Below, piece by piece: positions 12,786-23,220 of a stretch of DNA of 64,000 bases. Where the stretch lies: assembly GCA_951812925.1 (NCBI GenBank), contig OX638372.1:46932245-46996244 (forward strand), read 5' to 3'. The position numbers and the translations under genes were made by a program. Under the pieces are notes generated by a model that saw only the letters and a list, made by a program, of their open reading frames with translations, was not told the origin of the DNA and did no database searches. Numbering within the stretch: the stretch's first letter is position 1; each line of letters opens with the position of its first letter. Source of the DNA: Calliopum simillimum. Lineage: Eukaryota; Arthropoda; Insecta; Diptera; Lauxaniidae.

Positions 12786-14132
12786 TGGAAAATCGCTAAT
12801 GTTATACCTGTTGCTAAGAAAAATACCAGTATTACAGCTCATGATTTCCGCCCGATAAGCATTTTGTCTTCGCTTTCCAAAGTATTTGAAAAATTTATTT
12901 CTGCACAAATAGTAGAACATTTAAATACCAATAAATTACTATCAGTTAATCAGTCTGGTTTTCGAGCTGGTCATTCCTGCTCAACTGCTATGTTAAAAAT
13001 TATTGAAGATATACGGCCTGCATATGACCAAGGGGATCTGACAGTCTTGACTTTATTGGATTTCTCTAAAGCATTCGACATGGTAAACCATGATATCCTC
13101 CTCCATAAGCTCAATAAATATTTTGCTTTCAGTCAAAGTGCTGTAAGTCTCATCAAGAGTTACCTATCCCTTCGGTTGCAAAGAGTTGTTCACAAGAATA
13201 AAGTTTCAAGTTTTGCCAAAACTTTATCAGGAGTCCCGCAAGGTTCGATTTTAGGGCCAATTCTCTTCAGCATTTTTATTAATGATATTGTTTACTGTTG
13301 TAAAAATGTTAAGATTCATCTGTATGCGGACGATGCGCAAGTGTATTTGTCACGACCCATAGGCCTCTCTGAAGATCTTATTTACAGAATGCAGGAAGAC
13401 CTGGATTCTATATCTATTTGGGCCCAACAAAATTGTCTGCGTCTAAATGCCTCCAAGACAAATGCTTTAGCTATTTCGCATGGCAGATACGATATGAGTA
13501 ATGTCTCAACCCTGAGCATTGCAGGAACTACTATAAAATTTAGCACGACAGTTGTCAGTTTGGGTTTTAAACTTAACTCAAACTTAACTTGTGTAGACCA
13601 TACCAACCTTACTATCAGTAAAATATATAATATTTTAAGACAGCTCTGGTGCACTGCTGCATTTATTCCACAACATACCAAAATGAAGCTAGTGCGAACC
13701 TTAATAATACCACTTATTTCATATAGTGAACTGGTTTTTGGTAACCCTGATAGTGCATCAAGGCAAAAGTTACAGCTGGCACTAAACAACTCAGCTAGAT
13801 ATATTTTCTGCAAGAGAAGATATGATCATATATCGGAATATGCGTACAAAATTCTTAATAGTAGTCTTAAAAATTTTCTCCTTGTACGCAATCTAATATT
13901 CTTACATAGGCTAATTCATAAACGATGCCCGAATTACTTATATGAAAAACTACGTTTCGCACAATCTACGCGCACCTGCAATCTTATAGTACCTGATTTC
14001 AACTTTCGTGTGTCCTCTAAAATGTTCTTTGTTAGTGTCGTTAATCTATGGAACTCATTACCAAATGTGATAAAATCCGAAAGTCGTCAAAAATGCTTTA
14101 AACTGGCAGTAGTTAGGCTTCTTTGTTCTTAA
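12786..14132 (+). CDS. LINE reverse transcriptase, partial
   Basis: Open for about 448 codons from TGG at 12786 (a stop lies just upstream) to the stop ending at 14132. Readable RT blocks in order: FRPISILSSLSKVFEK (finger block), NQSGFRAGHSCSTAM, LTLLDFSKAFDMVNHD with the first catalytic Asp, SGVPQGSILGPILFSIFIND, the catalytic LYADDAQVYL (about 13318-13347), then LRLNASKTNALAIS. The C-terminal domain ends near VVNLWNSLPNVIKSES. In the live element this polymerase copies element RNA at the nicked target. The endonuclease is missing and no start codon is present, so the copy is not autonomous. The absence of stops implies a young insertion. The minus-strand frame opposite is a shadow. CR1-group placement rests on block style and the tail; exact clade is uncertain. 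Confidence 0.9.
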   Translation, partial: WKIANVIPVAKKNTSITAHDFRPISILSSLSKVFEKFISAQIVEHLNTNKLLSVNQSGFRAGHSCSTAMLKIIEDIRPAYDQGDLTVLTLLDFSKAFDMVNHDILLHKLNKYFAFSQSAVSLIKSYLSLRLQRVVHKNKVSSFAKTLSGVPQGSILGPILFSIFINDIVYCCKNVKIHLYADDAQVYLSRPIGLSEDLIYRMQEDLDSISIWAQQNCLRLNASKTNALAISHGRYDMSNVSTLSIAGTTIKFSTTVVSLGFKLNSNLTCVDHTNLTISKIYNILRQLWCTAAFIPQHTKMKLVRTLIIPLISYSELVFGNPDSASRQKLQLALNNSARYIFCKRRYDHISEYAYKILNSSLKNFLLVRNLIFLHRLIHKRCPNYLYEKLRFAQSTRTCNLIVPDFNFRVSSKMFFVSVVNLWNSLPNVIKSESRQKCFKLAVVRLLCS

Positions 14133-14350
14133 TCTATCTTAAGCTACCCTTTTCTCCACTTAAATTTTTCTTATTGCAATATTTTTAATCTCCATTATTC
14201 TCTCTTTTATTAATTATAATTATTATTATTAAGGTATTACTCTGTTTTCGTTATAACTTAAGCAATTAATGTACTTTAAGAGACCTCGAGTCTTACTTGT
14301 ACAAATGAATTATCAATCAATAAATATCAAATATCAAATATCAAATATGA
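12786..14350 (+). mobile_element. 5'-truncated non-LTR retrotransposon (CR1/L2/Kiri-type group)
   Basis: Contains a reverse transcriptase frame (12786-14132), a ~190-bp 3' UTR, the hairpin GAGAC-CTCGA-GTCT near 14281 and a tail of ATATCAA repeats (about 14320-14348). The short-repeat tail in place of poly(A) is typical of the CR1 group. The 5' part (endonuclease, ORF1) is absent, so it is a dead-on-arrival copy. Confidence 0.8.
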
Positions 14351-16540
14351 TATCAGTGAACATAATCTACGAATTAGTATTTAAAGTACATTTGTGGCAA
14401 TGAGAAATAACTGCTTAAGTCGATCATTGATCACAAATCAAAGCCGAATAAGTCATATTGTCATAAAACCAATTTAGACTAATTTACTTTTTGATCAGAA
14501 AACTACATATGATTCATAAAAAATTTTTTTTTTGTTTTTTTAGTCCTAAAACTAGGTACCTTTGTATAAAATCAATGCAAATATTTTTTGTAGAATCTTG
14601 CTGTTATTGTTTTTAATGGTTTAAGCATATTAAGAGAAAAAATTTCGATGTCAAAAACTATGTCTTATACATTTTTTTTCTGACTCACGGGACACATTTT
14701 GAAAAAGCCAATGTTGCGTATCAGTGCTTAATCCTTACTGATTAAAAGCCCTTAATGATTAAAAACCCTTATAACATTAAAGCCAATATCTTATGTAATA
14801 CAACTTTTGTGTGTGCAAATGTGACTCACGGGACATAAAACATTTATAAGTTCAATAAATTTTTAAAAAATACTTGATGATCTTACCGATTTATTTCTTT
14901 ATGGGTATTAAAACATTCAATAGTCATTTGCTAAATTTCATGACAGTATTTTTAATCGTCCATACTGTCGATTTCAACTGAACTGAAAATTTCATGCAGT
15001 AGAAAATGAAAAGATTACATGACTTCCATGAGCAAAAAAATGTGTCTTTCGACACTATATTTTTGAATCTGCCCAAAACTACCACCAGATGCCAAAAACT
15101 AGTTTTTTCGTATGTTCTCATAGGATTTGGTTTTTCGTTTATATTTTTCATGGTATTCGTTTTTTTCCCAAGACCAAGCCGTTTTAATTAGCTGATTTGA
15201 ATGCTTTTTGAAAATGGGTAATAACTCTAAAATCAACTGGGCTTGAGAGGCTTGGAACAGTTTTGAAAATTGATGTTTCAAAATTTTTGCTAATTTTGCT
15301 ATGTATACCCGATACCCGATATCTGAACGATACTAAAAAATGTTTACAGTTTTTTTATGGAAACTCAATACTTTCATCATAAGCCATCAACTAAGAAGTC
15401 TATGGTATAAAAAAAAACGACTAAATGCGAGTGAGTTCTTTCAAGATAGTTCCATATATACACTCAGGCAAAAATTGGTTTTTAAAATCAACTATTTACT
15501 GTTGATTCAATGTCAAAAATTAGTTGGTAAGTTCAACGAAAATACGACAACGTAATGTACATGGTTAGGTCTTGTTCTTCCTTTTATGCCTTCTAACCAT
15601 GTAGTACGTCACGAAAAAATGTGAATTGGAACAAGAGTTTCGCAATAGTTGCAAAGTTCAACGAAAACGTGTGCGTCTATGGTGTCGAAAAAAAATTAAA
15701 ATGGATAATACCGACGAGTACGAGGAAGCTGAACACCTAAAAATAACAATTGAAGAAGAAACCAATCCGGATGATGAACTTCAGGAACAAACGAATAAAA
15801 ATACATTTGAACCTACCGCGAATGTTTTTTAAATCAAAAGGAAATTTTCTTTGAATCAACCTCAAATGTTTGATAAATCAAAAGATAATATTAATCAAAT
15901 CAATAGTTTCTTACAGTCGATTCAAATAATTTCGGCTTCGAAGCTAAATCGTTACTAATATCTATTGAATCAACAGTGAAAGTTGTAGTTTTTCCCGGAG
16001 TGTATATCACTCTATCCCCTAAAAGAAAAAAAAAAAAAAAAAAATCAATTCTCTTGCCATAAAGTTTTAGTCCAGAATTACGGGTTTGCACGCTTTAGTC
16101 CAAAAAGCGTTCGTTTACGCAAAAAAAAGAAAAAACTTTAAAGTGAGGGCGAAATTGAGAGCGCTCTCTTTGTACTAAATTTAAAGATTAAGTCCGATGA
16201 ATTTTTCAATTTTAAGTTGTCTAATCTGACTCAATTTATGAATTTAAGATTAAATTTGCTAACCGGATTTAGTCGGATAAATACTTGTATCAACTTTTTA
16301 TTGTACTATATTTTATGTCATTTAATATTTTTTTAAAGTGCAAGCCTCTTTGTGGTGCGGGCCCCTTGGCTGTAGCCTGCGCCTAAATACGGCCCTGTGT
16401 TGTGAACACTCAATAAGATAGAGTAGTCTAAAATACTTCTTTTAACGAAGAAACTTGATCGAACTGAATAGTTATCTATTGAATAATTGACAAATTGTGG
16501 GCCACATTGAATACGTGACCATGTTACGTCTTACAAAAGT
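14351..16540. other. AT-rich intergenic DNA downstream of Cyp4s3
   Basis: No convincing gene. A 68-codon acidic frame at 15626-15832 (ending DDELQEQTNKNTFEPTANVF) has no recognised family. A hairpin lies at 15558-15603 and an A run at about 16026-16044. Confidence 0.5.
15558..15603. repeat. Short hairpin
   Basis: TACATGGTTAG at 15558-15568 and CTAACCATGTA at 15593-15603 form a perfect 11-bp inverted repeat with a 24-nt loop. The flanks extend it imperfectly (ACGTAATG / GTACGT). Purpose unknown. Confidence 0.6.
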
Positions 16541-16545
16541 AAAAT

Positions 16546-16566
16546 TTTATTTATTTATTTATTTTA
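16546..16566 (-). terminator. Polyadenylation signals of Cyp4s3
   Basis: Overlapping AATAAA hexamers on the minus strand (TTTATT repeated on plus), about 40-57 nt past the stop codon at 16603. This predicts a very short 3' UTR. Confidence 0.55.
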
Positions 16567-16602
16567 AACTATTATATATTACAAACTAATTATAAACTAA
16601 AT

Positions 16603-16763
16603 TTAAGTTTTACGTTTATTCATGCGAATATGAATACCATTGCCACTCTTCATTACTAGCTCAGCTAATGGATTGGGCTTAAAGCCGACTACGGGCAAAA
16701 ATTCAAAGTTGCGCAGTAGATTCGATAATGTTAACTTTAACTCCAACATGGCGAATTTTTGAC
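16603..16763 (-). CDS. Cyp4s3: Cyp4s3 coding exon 4
   Basis: The acceptor is tcaataatttcag before 16763. Encodes residues 438-490: QKFAMLELKLTLSNLLRNF (L helix), then NPLAELVMKSGNGIHIRMN and a basic end, stop TAA at 16603-16605. Confidence 0.93.
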
Positions 16764-19700
16764 CTGAAATTATTGAAGAAAATTAGTTGTAGTTGTGCCC
16801 TCTCTGATTTATTTCGAACTTACCAATGCAATTTCTAGGCCCAGCGCTGAAGCCAACAAATGCAAATGGATGTAAATCTTTTTCATTGCCCAGAAAACGT
16901 TCAGGATCAAATTTCTCTGGGTCGGGGAAATTTTTCTCATCGCGATGGCAAACATATACTAAATTACTAATAGAAGCACCTTTCGGTACAGTAATTTCAT
17001 TTATTTGTACGTCTTCGAAAACTTTACGTGAAAAGAATGGCACCGAAGGATATAGACGCAGTGTCTCCTTAATAATAGCTTCTAAATATGGCATAGATTC
17101 TTTTTCTTTTCCTTCGAGAGCAATAGCTTCGTCATATGCACGCTCTTGCACATCAGCATGCTGTGATAACAAATATATTGCAAAGGCGATGGCTGAACTT
17201 GTGGTATCATGACCTTCAAACATAAAGGTATCAACCTCTTCACGTATTTCCGTGTCGGTAAGACCAACACCCTCCATTTGGGATATAAGTAGCATATCCA
17301 AAAAAGCTAAACGTCGTTTAACACCAAAATCATCGGATTTTTGTGCATCGGAAAGGTTTTCAATGTTTGAATCTGCCAACATTTTACGTCGAGCACGTAT
17401 GACATTATTTGTTTCATCGTGTAGCACCTTGAGTGCAGCATCACGTTCTTTACCAGCTGCAGTCAACTTAAAAAGTATATTACAGCGTTGCCAGAAAGAA
17501 AACGATTGCTTATGAAAATTGCGGCAAATGCTGTGGAAAAAAATACTTTGCGTTATTAACTGAGCAAGGAAGAATTTACTTAGCTACTTACGTTTGAACT
17601 GCTGCCACATATGCTGAATCACTTTTCTCCTGTGCGTGTTCCTTAATTCCCATCGCTGTCTCACATATGGCATCCAATGCAAAGAGCGTTATATAGGGAT
17701 ATATATCAAATTCTTCTCCATTAGCCTTTTCACGTAATTTGCTGACAAGTATTTTGCAACTTTCTTCCATTGGTTCCTTGAATTCGCTAAGTATTTTAAA
17801 ATGAAACGCCGGTGTTAAAAGCTTACGACGTCTGTGCCATGCCTCACCACCGTTCGTGAGTAAACCTTTACCCAACCATGGCTCGACAATGGTATAGCTA
17901 CTTGATTTTTGCAGCAGCGTATTATTGCTGAGTATACTTCTAATGTCGTCTGGATCAGTGAAGAATACCATGAGATCTTTCCCCATCCAAATACAAAATG
18001 TTTTTCCATACTTTTTCCGCAAGGACAACAACCACTCTAGGATCTCTGTGAAAGGAAAAATTTAAATCAATTCATTATTATTCCTTTCTGATGCAAAATG
18101 TGCCATGTTTTACATTTTAACATTTGCATAGGCATAAAAGAATCTAACACGAAGTCCAACTTAAAACGAGATTACTATTCTCTAAATGCACAGATAACGT
18201 CAATTGAATATTAATTCTAAATAGCAAATATACTATATTGTATTGTTTGCATTGCTTTCTTTGTCTATAAGCTTCAATCAGAACAAAGCCTATTACACTA
18301 GTTTACACGAAATTTGTACCAAGGTTGCGACACATCATTTTGAATGTAAATTGTCATGCTGATAACGAATCTGGCTTTAATTTTTTCCTTTTTTTCCAAC
18401 AAGGAAAAAAGTTTTTGAGATAATCGTGCCGCTAGTGGGCAATTAAATGGGAATTTAGGGGCCGGAAAAATTATTTTGTTTTTTTGATCTTTAAGTAGGA
18501 TTATATACGTAATTTCTTGGGAACACACTTTTTTTTTGGTCGTAAAATTTTTGTCGTCATTCAAAGTTCGCTCAGGGTAGAAAAAAAGCAACTTTTCGAC
18601 CATTAAATTTTAAAACTCTAATGATCCAGTTTTATAGAGAAATGTTTATCTAAGTAGGTGGCATTAATACTTGTTCGAAGAAGTCATATTTTTACTTCGA
18701 AAAAATGAGTCAGGGTAACTTAAAGGTTACACAGTGTTCTTAAAGACCATTGTTGTCACACAAAAATTAAGACAGAAACTAAAAATAAGGGGTGATTCTA
18801 TAGGCTTTTGTGATCATTTTTCCATCGTCCAGAAAATCCGATCAGATGCCCCCTTCAAGAAAGCTCTTTTTATAGTTTTCCATACAAACAAACAAAAATC
18901 AAAATAATGACATTCCATGTGTTTTGCAATGCTGATTTCGAATCCAACTTCAGAATTTCTGTCGTGTATAGTTTTTAAGATATTCTAACATAAAAACCAA
19001 AAAAATGGTTTTTTGGCATTTTTTGAAGCAATATAACTATATGACATATAGTTTATTCATTGAATCTGGTGATGGTACTTGAAAGCCCCTAATATTTTTC
19101 TTTAAAACCTGATTTCAAATATGTCCATGTCTTTATGTTTCTAGGAGATATCGTAAACTAAAATATTGAAAAAAATGTTTTTTGCACTTTTTTTTATCTT
19201 TTTAGTTTGGGATATCTCTGAGAAAAAAAAAAATATCGACATAATTTAAGTTAGGTTTTAAAGACAGAAATTAGAAATTACTATACCTCCTAGAAACATA
19301 AATTACAAAATTAAGGTCGCTGATTCTAAATCTGGCAACCGTTTTTTTTTTTTTTCTATTATAAATGAGGAATAATAGGAAAAAAAGCTATTTACGGACG
19401 TATGGCGTTCATTCAGAAAAGTAATATAGTTCACTTTTGTCAGCGGCATTGAATAGCCTTCCTCTTTAAACTTAACTTTAAGTTTTTCAATTGGATCATT
19501 AATTTCCGAGATATCGTCTCTTTTCATCGTCCCTTAGTGTTTTCCACTTGAATATGGGCGATATAATCCATGTACTTTATTGTTTACTAGCTATTTTACC
19601 CGGCGTTGTTTAATTTTTGACTTGGGTTTATTCGCAGACAAACAAAACCAACAAATTTCTCACTTTTCCCACTAAAAAATATCGGAAAAAGCGTAAAAGT

Positions 19701-22700
19701 ATCGAAACACATCAAAGAAATCGGTAGAAGTCCAAAAGTATCGAAAAACATCTAAAATTTCCGGTAATGTTCTAAAATATCGAACAAGTCCTAAAATGGG
19801 TAAAACTCCAAAAGTATTGGAAAACATCGAAGAAATCGATGAAAGACCCAAGTATATTGAAAAACATCAATTTACCGAAAAAAGTCGAAAAGTTTCGAAA
19901 AATATTGAAAACATAGAAGAAATCAGTAAAAGTTCAAATGTACCGGAAAACATCCAATAAACCGGAATAAGTCCAAAATCAAAAAAAAAAAAAAAAAAAA
20001 AAAAAAATAAACAATGAATGGAAGAGACGGAAAAGACAACAACAACACACAACTCATGATGCTGTTGCAACACAAATACAAATATCGTTTTTATGCTAGC
20101 ATTGAATATTTTTTTCCAGCAACTTCATGCTAAAAAAACGAAGCTTATCTTTTGAAAATCAAAAAAAAAAAAAAAAAAAAAATTTAAATTTATTCCTTAG
20201 CACACGTGGAATGTTTCAAAAAAAATTATGAATCAGTATTTTGCAAAACATTGTTACATAGCTTTCTCATGTAAGCAATTTTATATAAAAAATAACGAAA
20301 ACTTTTTTTTATTTTTTAAAACAATGTGCCACAAACAGATGCTCCGATATATTTATTTTATCGGTAAAATTCCAAAGTATCGCAAAATATTAAAAAATAC
20401 ATTGAAGAAATCGGTAAGAGTTCAAGTTTATTGAAAAACGTCCAAAATATCGGTAAATGTCCAAAAGTATCGAAATACACCGAAGAAATCGGTAAAAGCC
20501 CAAGTGTATCGAAAAACATCTAAAATATCGGCAAAAGTCTGAAAGTATAGAAGAACATCTAAAGTATAGGTAAAAGTTCAAATAAAACGAAAAACATCCA
20601 AAATATCGGTAAAGGTCCAAAAATGCCGAAAAACATCCTAAAATCGGTAAAAGTCCGAAAGTATTGGAAAACATCGAAAAAATAATAATAAAAATACTTG
20701 ATTGTTATTATTATGACAAGTGGCATGTTAAAGACTAAGTTCTTCTATGCGAACGATTCAAATCAATAAATACTATATATAAAAAAATCAGTAAAAGTCC
20801 AAATAAAGCGAAAAAGATCTAATATATCGAAAAAGGTCCAAAAGTTTCGAAAAACATTCAAACACATCGAAGAAATCGGATAGAGCCCAAGTTTATCAAA
20901 AAACATCCTATTTATCGGTAACAGTTCAAATACATATAACGAAAAACATCCAATACATATATCGAAAGAAGTTCAAAAGTTTCGAAAAATAGTGAAATAA
21001 AAAAAAATTTTTTTGAAAAACGTACAAAATATCGGTAAAAGTCCAAAAATGTCGAAAAACATCCTACATATCGGTAAAAGTCCGAATGTTTTGAAAAATA
21101 TTGAAACACATCGAAGAAATCGGCAAACAAAACATCCAATATATCGAAACAAAATCAAAAGTTTCGAAAAATAGTGAAATATGTACATCGAAGAAATCGG
21201 TCAAAGTCCAAGTGTTTCGAAAAACATCCAAAATATCAAAAAAAATCAAAAAGAATTGAAAAATATTGAAAAACATCGTTAAAAGTCCAAAAATATTGAA
21301 AATATTGAGTTGGCATCACTGACGAAATCACTCTCATTTTTGCTCTCATCAACAACACATCAAGAATAAAAAAAAACAATAAATGACAGAGACGTAAAAG
21401 ACAACAACGCAGCAAGCTATAGCGACTGAAATGCAAACGATAATTTTTATGCAAGCATTGAATTTTTTTTTTTTTCAACAACTTCATGCTAAAAAAAAGG
21501 TTTGTCTTATAAAAACCAAAAAACTAAATATGCAATCCTGTTCCTTACCACACGTAGAACGTTTTAAAAAAAAAAATTATTAAAATCGGTTCGGTATATT
21601 TTGCACCAAATCGTTACATAGGGTTTTCATATAAGCAATTTTATATAAATAGTATAGATGGAAGTTAATATAATGTTTCAATTATTTAACTAAAATTTAT
21701 TACATACTTCGACTTAGAGCTTCATTGTTTTATTAAAAGGCTGTTAAGTTAATTGCTTTTTCGTATAATGGGACATTTTAATAATGAAATTAAATATTAA
21801 TAGGGTAGAACGGGGTTAAATCGCCACGGAGTTAAGCAACCAATTGCCTCTAATTTTTTTTAATAAAGTCGAATCGAACGACCGTTGGTACAATAGATAG
21901 TGATCGATACAACACAACTTTGGCAAAAGGTTCCACTACCGCACGTGTGTTATAACCTAAGTTCTGACGAAAGAAAGATTTAACGTGTCTTCGCCGCAAT
22001 ATTTTCAGTCGACAAAAGTTCAAAATTCTACAAATTAGTGAAGTGCAGAAAGAAAGGTAAGTGTTTTCAAAGAGCAGAATTACATGTTAAATCCAAATCT
22101 GTAATTGGTTTTACAAAATTTAAGTTTGTTAAAAAGTTATTCGCCTTAAAATAAACAAAAGCACGTTGGGTTAAATAACCAGAAGGAGAAACAGGCATTG
22201 GCGACCACGATAAGGTCGGAAAAAAAGATTCTAAAGAAATTTTCCGAGCAAAAACCAAGTCACGGCAGCCAAAAACAATACTCGTCGCTCCAAAAGAGGT
22301 CGTCCAAAAAAAGTAGTATACGTTGAGGAAAGTGACGCCAGCGATTAATGAAGCTCAAGAGAAACTTTTTCAAGTTAATTTTGTTCTTTTGTATCGTTTT
22401 GTAAAATTCTGATAAAATAAAAACCCTTAAAATAACAATGTTGGTAACTTTTATGATAAAAAGAAATTTGTTTTACCCCACCAGGTAGGGTAAAACAACC
22501 ATTTGACACTTTTTGTTCAAATGCAAGTACCGGATAAAAAATCCGAGTTTGAAAAAAAATGTTTGTATGAATTTTGTAACAAAGGGTTCAACGAACCAGG
22601 AACAGTTGAAACTTTCAAATTATTATCATAAACAATGTTTTTACAGAGTGCCAAACACAAAAGTGGTTGTTTAACCCCGTTCTTCTTAAATAAACTTTTT

Positions 22701-23099
22701 TAACATTTTAACGCAAGTTGTGAGATTTTAGCAATTTATTTTTATTACGACAAATGAAATTTAAAATCAATGATCTCTATTGGCACTGCTAGTGTTCTGG
22801 ACTATCAATTCACCGGGTATTCTCTTCTTCAGATCTAGGTGTTTCGCATGACCTAAGCTTTTAATTTCAACCTTGAATTGAGTTCATAATGTCGGCACTA
22901 TCATTCAGAACTTTTAAAATTTCTTTTAATTTTGTTACTTTCACTTACGTCCTTTTTTTGCATTCTCAATGAACTCAGATATTGTAGGACCGGGTAAAGT
23001 TTGACTAAATTTGCGTATTTTCAGAAATTGCAAAATATTTGGCAAATAACGCATAAACAAGGCCCACAACGCAAAAGACAGCAATGCTAAGGCATTCAT
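16603..23099 (-). CDS. Cyp4s3: Cytochrome P450 4s3 (CYP4 family), complete, four exons
   Basis: A haem monooxygenase anchored in the ER membrane; CYP4 enzymes hydroxylate fatty acids and related hydrophobic substrates using NADPH-P450 reductase. Coding exons are 22949-23099, 17592-18045, 16824-17530 and 16603-16763, with GT-AG introns of 4903, 61 and 60 bp. Phases close exactly to 490 codons plus TAA, close to the ~495 aa I recall for Drosophila Cyp4s3. Residues 3-28 form the N-terminal membrane anchor and LPGPT (35-39) the proline hinge. The C-helix WHRRR is 120-124. The CYP4 signature EVDTFMFEGHDTT (300-312) includes the Glu that binds haem covalently and the oxygen-activating D/TT. ExxR is ETLR 357-360, then FDPERF 409-414 and the haem loop FSAGPRNCIG 429-438 with Cys436. 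The segments HRRRKLLTPAFHFKILSEF, FDIYPYITLFALDAICETAM and HKQSFSFWQR are what point to 4s3 rather than another CYP4. No stop, frameshift or lost key residue was seen. Natural substrate unknown. Confidence 0.95.
16824..17530 (-). CDS. Cyp4s3: Cyp4s3 coding exon 3
   Basis: The acceptor is ttttttccacag before 17530; the donor GTAAGT begins at 16823. Encodes residues 202-438 with the I-helix, ExxR, PERF and haem-Cys motifs. The exon starts upstream of the first Met-like codon and reads ICRNFHKQSFSFWQR. Confidence 0.95.
17592..18045 (-). CDS. Cyp4s3: Cyp4s3 coding exon 2
   Basis: The acceptor is tttcctttcacag ending at 18046; the donor GTAAGT starts at 17591. Encodes residues 51-202, including the substrate-recognition region and the C-helix WHRRR. 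Confidence 0.93.
18610..19560. repeat. Dispersed repeat in Cyp4s3 intron 1
   Basis: 18800-19150 resembles 59130-59400: both read 'ccagaaaatccgatcagatg'-like, then 'catgtgttttgcaatgctga', then 'atagtttttaagatatt'. The segment 'aggtcgctgattctaaatct' at 19313 matches the start of the array units at 59440-59960. Class unknown. Confidence 0.55.
19588..21670. repeat. Duplicated minisatellite plus spacer block in intron 1 (possible Helitron/DINE-like)
   Basis: Array A (19660-19980) and array B (20340-21310) consist of degenerate units like 'atcggtaaaagtccaaaagt' and 'atcgaaaaacatcgaagaaa'. Each array is followed by a copy of the same ~330-bp spacer (19990-20330 and 21340-21660; both contain 'gaagagacggaaaagacaac'-like and 'caacttcatgctaaaaaa' segments and end 'taagcaattttatataaa'). 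The left boundary reads actagctattttacccggcg, whose complement ends in a CCGGG hairpin side and CTAGT, as Helitron 3' ends do. Repeat structure is seen directly; the Helitron link is an inference. Confidence 0.6.
21803..22686 (+). mobile_element. Non-autonomous pogo-like (Tc1/mariner superfamily) element
   Basis: Flanked by TA and bounded by an inverted repeat containing AGAACGGGGTTAAA (21808 left, TTTAACCCCGTTCT right at 22671). Related subterminal motifs recur inside (gggttaaataacc, gtaaaacaacca). Near the right end a short frame reads NNTRRSKRGRPKKVVYVEES and stops at 22346-22348, followed by AATAAA. That basic GRPKK plus acidic tail resembles the C-terminus of pogo/jerky-type transposases. 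A donor-like AAAGGTAAGT lies near 22055. The DDE core is missing, consistent with an internal deletion. It sits in intron 1 of Cyp4s3, opposite to the gene. Confidence 0.65.
22949..23099 (-). CDS. Cyp4s3: Cyp4s3 coding exon 1
   Basis: ATG at 23097-23099. Encodes residues 1-50 (MNALALLSFALWALF anchor, LPGPT hinge, EFIENAKKG) plus one base. The donor GTAAGT begins at 22948. Joining C to AG of exon 2 gives Gln51 and restores frame into ILEWLLSLRKKYG, which supports this distant exon. Confidence 0.9.
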
Positions 23100-23184
23100 T
23101 TTTGAGTTTAAGTTTTTTCTTCTTTTTACTTTGTTTTTATTGTAACCGGTTAGGAAAATTTATTTAATTGGAAAAACAAAACCG

Positions 23185-23220
23185 CGTCCACTGCATTTAA
23201 AGTCCGAATCAAAACTGAAA
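23185..23220 (-). promoter_or_regulatory. Cyp4s3: Cyp4s3 core promoter: Inr + DPE
   Basis: On the minus strand TCAGTT places A+1 at 23216. GGACG then falls exactly at +28 to +32, matching the DPE consensus RGWYV. There is no TATA box at -30. This gives a 5' UTR of 117 nt before the ATG. Start site not experimentally known. Confidence 0.55.

Noticed and set aside
13382..13813. 143-codon minus-strand frame
   Set aside because: Antisense shadow of the LINE reverse transcriptase, whose plus frame carries all the family motifs.
15626..15832. 68-codon acidic frame
   Set aside because: Composition is plausible for a protein tail, but no family, no splice support and no upstream coding sequence were found.
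16826..17515. Plus-strand frames of 128 and 87 codons
   Set aside because: Antisense to Cyp4s3 exon 3; no family resemblance.
20390..21487. Series of minus-strand frames rich in Phe, Tyr and Asp
   Set aside because: Translations of the intron 1 minisatellite arrays, not genes.
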